Shown piece after piece: positions 56,337 to 60,000 of a stretch of DNA of 60,000 nucleotides. Made by a program: the position numbers and the translations under genes. Location: NCBI GenBank assembly GCA_016946835.1, contig JACVTC010000070.1:250001-310000 (forward strand), read 5' to 3'. The first letter of the stretch is position 1; the number at the start of each line of letters is the position of its first letter. Origin of the DNA: Neocallimastix lanati (nom. inval.). Lineage: Eukaryota; Neocallimastigomycota; Neocallimastigomycetes; Neocallimastigales; Neocallimastigaceae. The notes below the pieces were generated by a model. The model was given only the letters and a program-made list of their open reading frames with translations, did not search any database and was not told where the DNA came from.

Positions 56337-58933
56337 GTAATAAAACATATTTTTGAAATAGTTAAAAAAAATAATTTAAAAGAAAAAATTAAATAAAAAT
56401 GTTTCATATGAAACACAAAATTGCTTTATTAGAAAATATATTTAATTTTAAAAGACCTAATTTTATTTATTTAATTATTAATTTTTATTTAAATTAATAA
56501 TAGAAAAGTTATTATTAAAACTAATAAAATTATAAAAGGAAAATGTTTATATTTATTATTTATAATAATTGACTTAAATTTTAATAATAAAGAATAATTT
56601 TAAAGAAATATTTACATACCACATAATAAATAATAGTAAATGATAATAAATAATTAATAATTAATATTAAATAAATAAATGTAAAGTAAATAAAATAATT
56701 AAAACTTTAATTTATAATAAATTAAAAATAATAAATAGATCAATAATATAATAAAAAATAAATAATAAATTATTATTAGAATATGTAATATATAGCTTAT
56801 AATCAATTGTTTTAAAACATATCATAATATCTATAAGCCACAATCTATTAATATAAAAACATTTAATGTAGAAAAAGTGTTAATAACAATTTATCATAAA
56901 ATGTATTAATAATAAAGTGGACATAATTACAAATCATAAATTAAAAATATTCTTAGCAAAAAGAATCGTTTGCCGGACACAGTATTATGTTAAAGAAATT
57001 AAATTTGAATTTTAAATTATAATAAAAGTTGCTTATTATGTAATAAAAGTGAACATTTGAAATGATCAAGATTACAAAATTAAAGAAACACATAAAAAAT
57101 ATAAAATACTTGATAGAAGAGAATTATCTCAATTAAAATAAAATTTCAAAAATATTAAAATATTAATTTAATAGAGAAAAACAAGCTTAAGCATATATGA
57201 ACAAATTATATATAAACAAAACTCTAACCTATTAATAATGTACTAAATTCATATATAAGGGAATCATCAGTGTGATAAAACTTTTTCCACCTCATGAATA
57301 TACGAAATATATATTACTTAATAATGATTTAAGCAATCATACATTAAACAATGGTTTTTCTAAGCCACAAATCATATTATTTAAAGTATAGGTTTTTTTT
57401 TTTTTTTTTTTTTTTTTTAGCTGGTATTTATATATATATTAACAACAATAATTGAGGGGACTGTATGTCAGAGATATCACACAAAATCATTTAAAATATA
57501 ATATCCTAAATTTTAAAGGAAGATATATTAGAATGGTAATTCCTAGCGTGAAATGGGTACATTCTAACAATAATAGTATTATTAATTATAATATATATTA
57601 ATTAGTATTATAATAATAATTTTTAGAAATACAAGAATACTAATATAGAAGTTTATTTAAAAATATATATTAAAAATATGTAGATAGATAAAAATATTCT
57701 AAATTTAAAAAATAAATTTTCATAATATCTATAAATTTTCTGAATACTTCATAAAATAAATAGTTTTAATAAATTTATAAAAATTTTTATTTATTTATTT
57801 TGACTATTAAAAATTATATATATATATTATATTTTTAATTCATGGAGAGTCCTTTTTATTTAATAATTTTGTTTTTTTATGTAGAAGTATGTAAAATGGT
57901 AAAGATAATTACTTTTTTAATCTATTAATTTTATATTTGTATTTTAAAGAATTATTCTTGAATTATGTTTAAATAGATAAATATATACAATATAGTATAA
58001 TACAGTCATTGAATAATATTCTATAAATAGAAAAAATTAAACTAAAAAAAAAAAAAAAAAAAAAAAAAAAACACTTCGTTATTATAAAATCGAAGTTTTT
58101 TATTATATTAAATATATTTATATAATTAAAAAAAAATAGTATTAATTAAATGGATTATAATCCTTTTTATTATATATCTTTTGATTAATACTTTTGATTG
58201 GATAAATTTTTAAAAAAAATAAATAAAATATTTTATAAATAATATTTCTTATATTTCTAATTAATAAAACACATTTTTAATTTTTATTATAATTTTTTTT
58301 TTTTATAAAAAAAAAAGTATTTATTAAAAATTAACATTAAACATTTTTATAAAAGAAAAAAAAAAAATATTTATTTTTTTATTGTATATTTAATTTTGTT
58401 TTCATAAATATATCTATTTTTTTTTATTGTTTTATTTTCAATTTTTTTCTTAATTTACTTATAAGTAATATTAAAAAAATATACCATTTGTTTTATCATT
58501 TTCCAAAAAAAAAAATAAAGTAATGTTTATATTATATAATAAAGTAAATACATTAAAAAATGAAATATAAATATTAAATAAGTTATAATGAATTTTCAAA
58601 AAAATATTAAAATGTATTGAAATGAAGTTAATGGATAAAAGGGCCTATGTATAACAAATTTCATAAATTCAAATTTAAATAAGATGAAAAAAAAAAATAC
58701 ATATATATGTTAATAATGAAAATATATATAATGAGAATATAATTGAATAATTAATATACTAATATTAAATATTTATATGAATGTTCATATGATTTATAAA
58801 TTAATCAGTATAAATAAAAATTGATCAATATATAACAATTTAACAGGAATTTTTAACTTAATTAAATACTATTTTATTATAAAATTTTAAAACATATAAT
58901 TAATAAAATCATTATTTGGATAATCAATTTTCT

Positions 58934-59265
58934 CATCAAAAATTTGAAATTTCATAAAGTATAATCCATTAAAGTTTAAATTTAAAATATAAACCCATAA
59001 ATGGAATGATTGTACTATTACAAATAAAATTTTTAATTCATTGTAGTTATATTATTAAATATGTATATGTATTTTTTTCAATAGTAATTGAACTTTTAAA
59101 ATCAAAAATTTGAAATTTCAAAACATATAATCCATTGAAAGTATAAAATTTAAATATAAATACAAAAATTAAAAGATTATATAGTTACGAATAAAATTTT
59201 TAATTCCTTGTAGTTATATTATTAAATATACATATATATTTTTTCAATAGTATTAAAACTTTTGA
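58934..59265. repeat. 167-bp imperfect tandem duplication
   Basis: ATCAAAAATTTGAAATTTCA occurs at 58934 and 59101, and the following sequence stays alignable: TATAATCCATT[A/G]AA, AATAAAATTTTTAATTC, TTGTAGTTATATTATTAAAT and TTTTTTCAATAGTA. Divergence suggests an old duplication. It lies 0.5 kb upstream of the nucleoporin start. Confidence 0.8.
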
Positions 59266-59771
59266 AACAATTTCTTTACTAGCATAAAATATATAATTAA
59301 ATATTAGTAAATTAAAATATTTCAATTATTAAAATAATAAATATATTGATCATAAATACTAGCAATATGAATATCAAAGAAAAATTATCATTTAAATTTT
59401 AATTATATTTTCAAGAAATCTTTATTTAAAATTTAAATAGAGATACTTAAAATTAATTAGTGAATGAAAATTTAATTATCAAATTATCAAATATTATCTT
59501 TAATTCAATAGATATACTTTTCAATTATAAATCAAAAAATAAAATATATAAAATTATTATATTTTTATTAAATATTTACTAATTTTTTTTTTTTTTTTTT
59601 TTTTTTGTTATTGTTTATTTATTTTTTATTATGTATTTTGCTTTTATAATCGATATATATATATATATATAATTTAATTATATTCAAATTTGTATTATAA
59701 ATATTAAAATCCTAAAATGGTTAAAAAAAAAAAAAAAAAAAAATAAATATTATTTATAATTAGATTTAAAA

Positions 59772-60000
59772 ATGAGTTTCAGTTTCGGAGGTAATAATAA
59801 TAATAATAATCAAAATAAATTCACGTTTGGAAATAGCTCAGATAGTACTTCTAAACCAGCTTTTGGTGGTATTAGTTCAAATTCAAATACCACAACAAAC
59901 TCAGGATCCGGTTCAAATTTATTTGGAAATAAAACATCATCATCAAGTTTCAGTTTTAATTCTAACGCCAGTACGACTACTGGTACTGGTAACACCAGTT
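59772..60000 (+). CDS. FG-repeat nucleoporin, N-terminal part (runs off the window)
   Basis: Only the first 76 codons are in the window. The protein begins MSFSFGG and is rich in Asn, Ser, Thr, Gly and Gln, with spaced FG motifs: FSFGG, FTFGN, AFGG, NLFGN, then FSFN. This is the disordered, transport-factor-binding part of a nuclear pore protein. FxFG spacing favours an Nsp1/Nup62-type protein over a GLFG type such as Nup98/Nup100, but the deciding C-terminal coiled coil or autoproteolytic domain is outside the window. The ATG follows an A-rich leader (TTTAAAAATGAG) and codon usage shows more C/G third positions than the flanking desert. No intron visible so far. Confidence 0.85.
   Translation, partial: MSFSFGGNNNNNNQNKFTFGNSSDSTSKPAFGGISSNSNTTTNSGSGSNLFGNKTSSSSFSFNSNASTTTGTGNTS

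Larger units (their letters stand above)
52138..59771. other. AT-rich intergenic region
   Basis: A 7.6-kb desert with no supportable gene. It includes the upstream region of the GPI-type protein, the minisatellite at 55395-55705, a 20-bp palindrome at 55762-55781, a 14-bp palindrome GTTTCATATGAAAC at 56401-56414, and the duplicated segment at 58934-59265. A slightly more complex stretch (56300-57560) gives no readable protein; within it AATTGAGGGGACTGTATGTC near 57450 resembles a copia polypurine tract. Long T/A tracts occur near 57392, 58043 and 59583. Confidence 0.75.

Noticed and set aside
59810-59995. 61-codon minus-strand open frame
   Set aside because: Antisense of the FG-nucleoporin start, which has clear FxFG repeats on the plus strand.
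1-60000. Plasmodium, Dictyostelium or organelle origin
   Set aside because: Copia plus L1/Tad-like LINEs, type I metacaspase and expansin-like gene favour a fungus; no organelle gene, tRNA or rRNA was seen. Not fully excluded without a search.

Overview
The window looks like nuclear DNA of a eukaryote with an extremely AT-rich genome, most likely an anaerobic gut fungus (Neocallimastigomycota: the Neocallimastix / Piromyces / Anaeromyces group). The reasons are intergenic DNA that is almost only A and T with very long A- and T-tracts, intronless A/T-ending-codon genes standing as islands in it, a fungal-type type I metacaspase, a secreted expansin/RlpA-like double-psi beta-barrel protein, an FG nucleoporin and Ty1/copia plus non-LTR retrotransposons. 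This assignment is inference. Other AT-rich lineages such as Dictyostelium or Plasmodium fit the metacaspase-plus-copia content less well. I found no tRNA or rRNA gene and no CRISPR array.

Layout. 1-12.5 kb: AT desert with mini- and microsatellites and one GC-richer relic (7.29-7.50 kb) that may be the tail of a hAT transposase. 12.5-13.7 kb: metacaspase (minus). 13.7-16 kb: homopolymer-rich desert. 16.06-19.2 kb: a higher-order tandem repeat of about five units, built from short modules separated by T-tracts (A-tracts on the minus strand). 19.4-22.1 kb: a heavily decayed copia element (plus) whose coding remnants carry A-runs of 14-28 bases. 24.08-30.44 kb: a complete young copia element (minus) with 320-bp LTRs differing at one base, ATAAC target duplications, gag, a +1-frame pol, a polypurine tract and a primer site that fits a half tRNA-Lys. 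36.2-37.3 kb: a membrane-anchored expansin-like protein (plus). 38.8-43.8 kb: a nest of non-LTR (LINE) copies, one inserted in another with a 13-bp target duplication and an A29 tail, plus a 41-bp micro-insertion. 45.1-46.8 kb: the endonuclease half of a related LINE. 51.5-52.1 kb: a secreted, probably GPI-anchored protein of unknown function (minus). 59.77 kb to the edge: the start of an FG nucleoporin (plus).

How it fits together. The host genes (metacaspase, expansin-like protein, GPI-type protein, nucleoporin) are unrelated single genes with no operon-like logic. Most of the non-desert sequence is retrotransposon. Two themes recur: nested retrotransposition, and homopolymer expansion inside dead coding sequence. 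Two LINE copies even share the same two +1 frameshifts, in front of YDSVP and FADD. The most unusual structures are the A-tailed modular repeat at 16-19 kb, the nested LINE complex at 38.8-43.8 kb, and the half-tRNA-Lys primer site with +1 gag-pol arrangement of the intact copia element.
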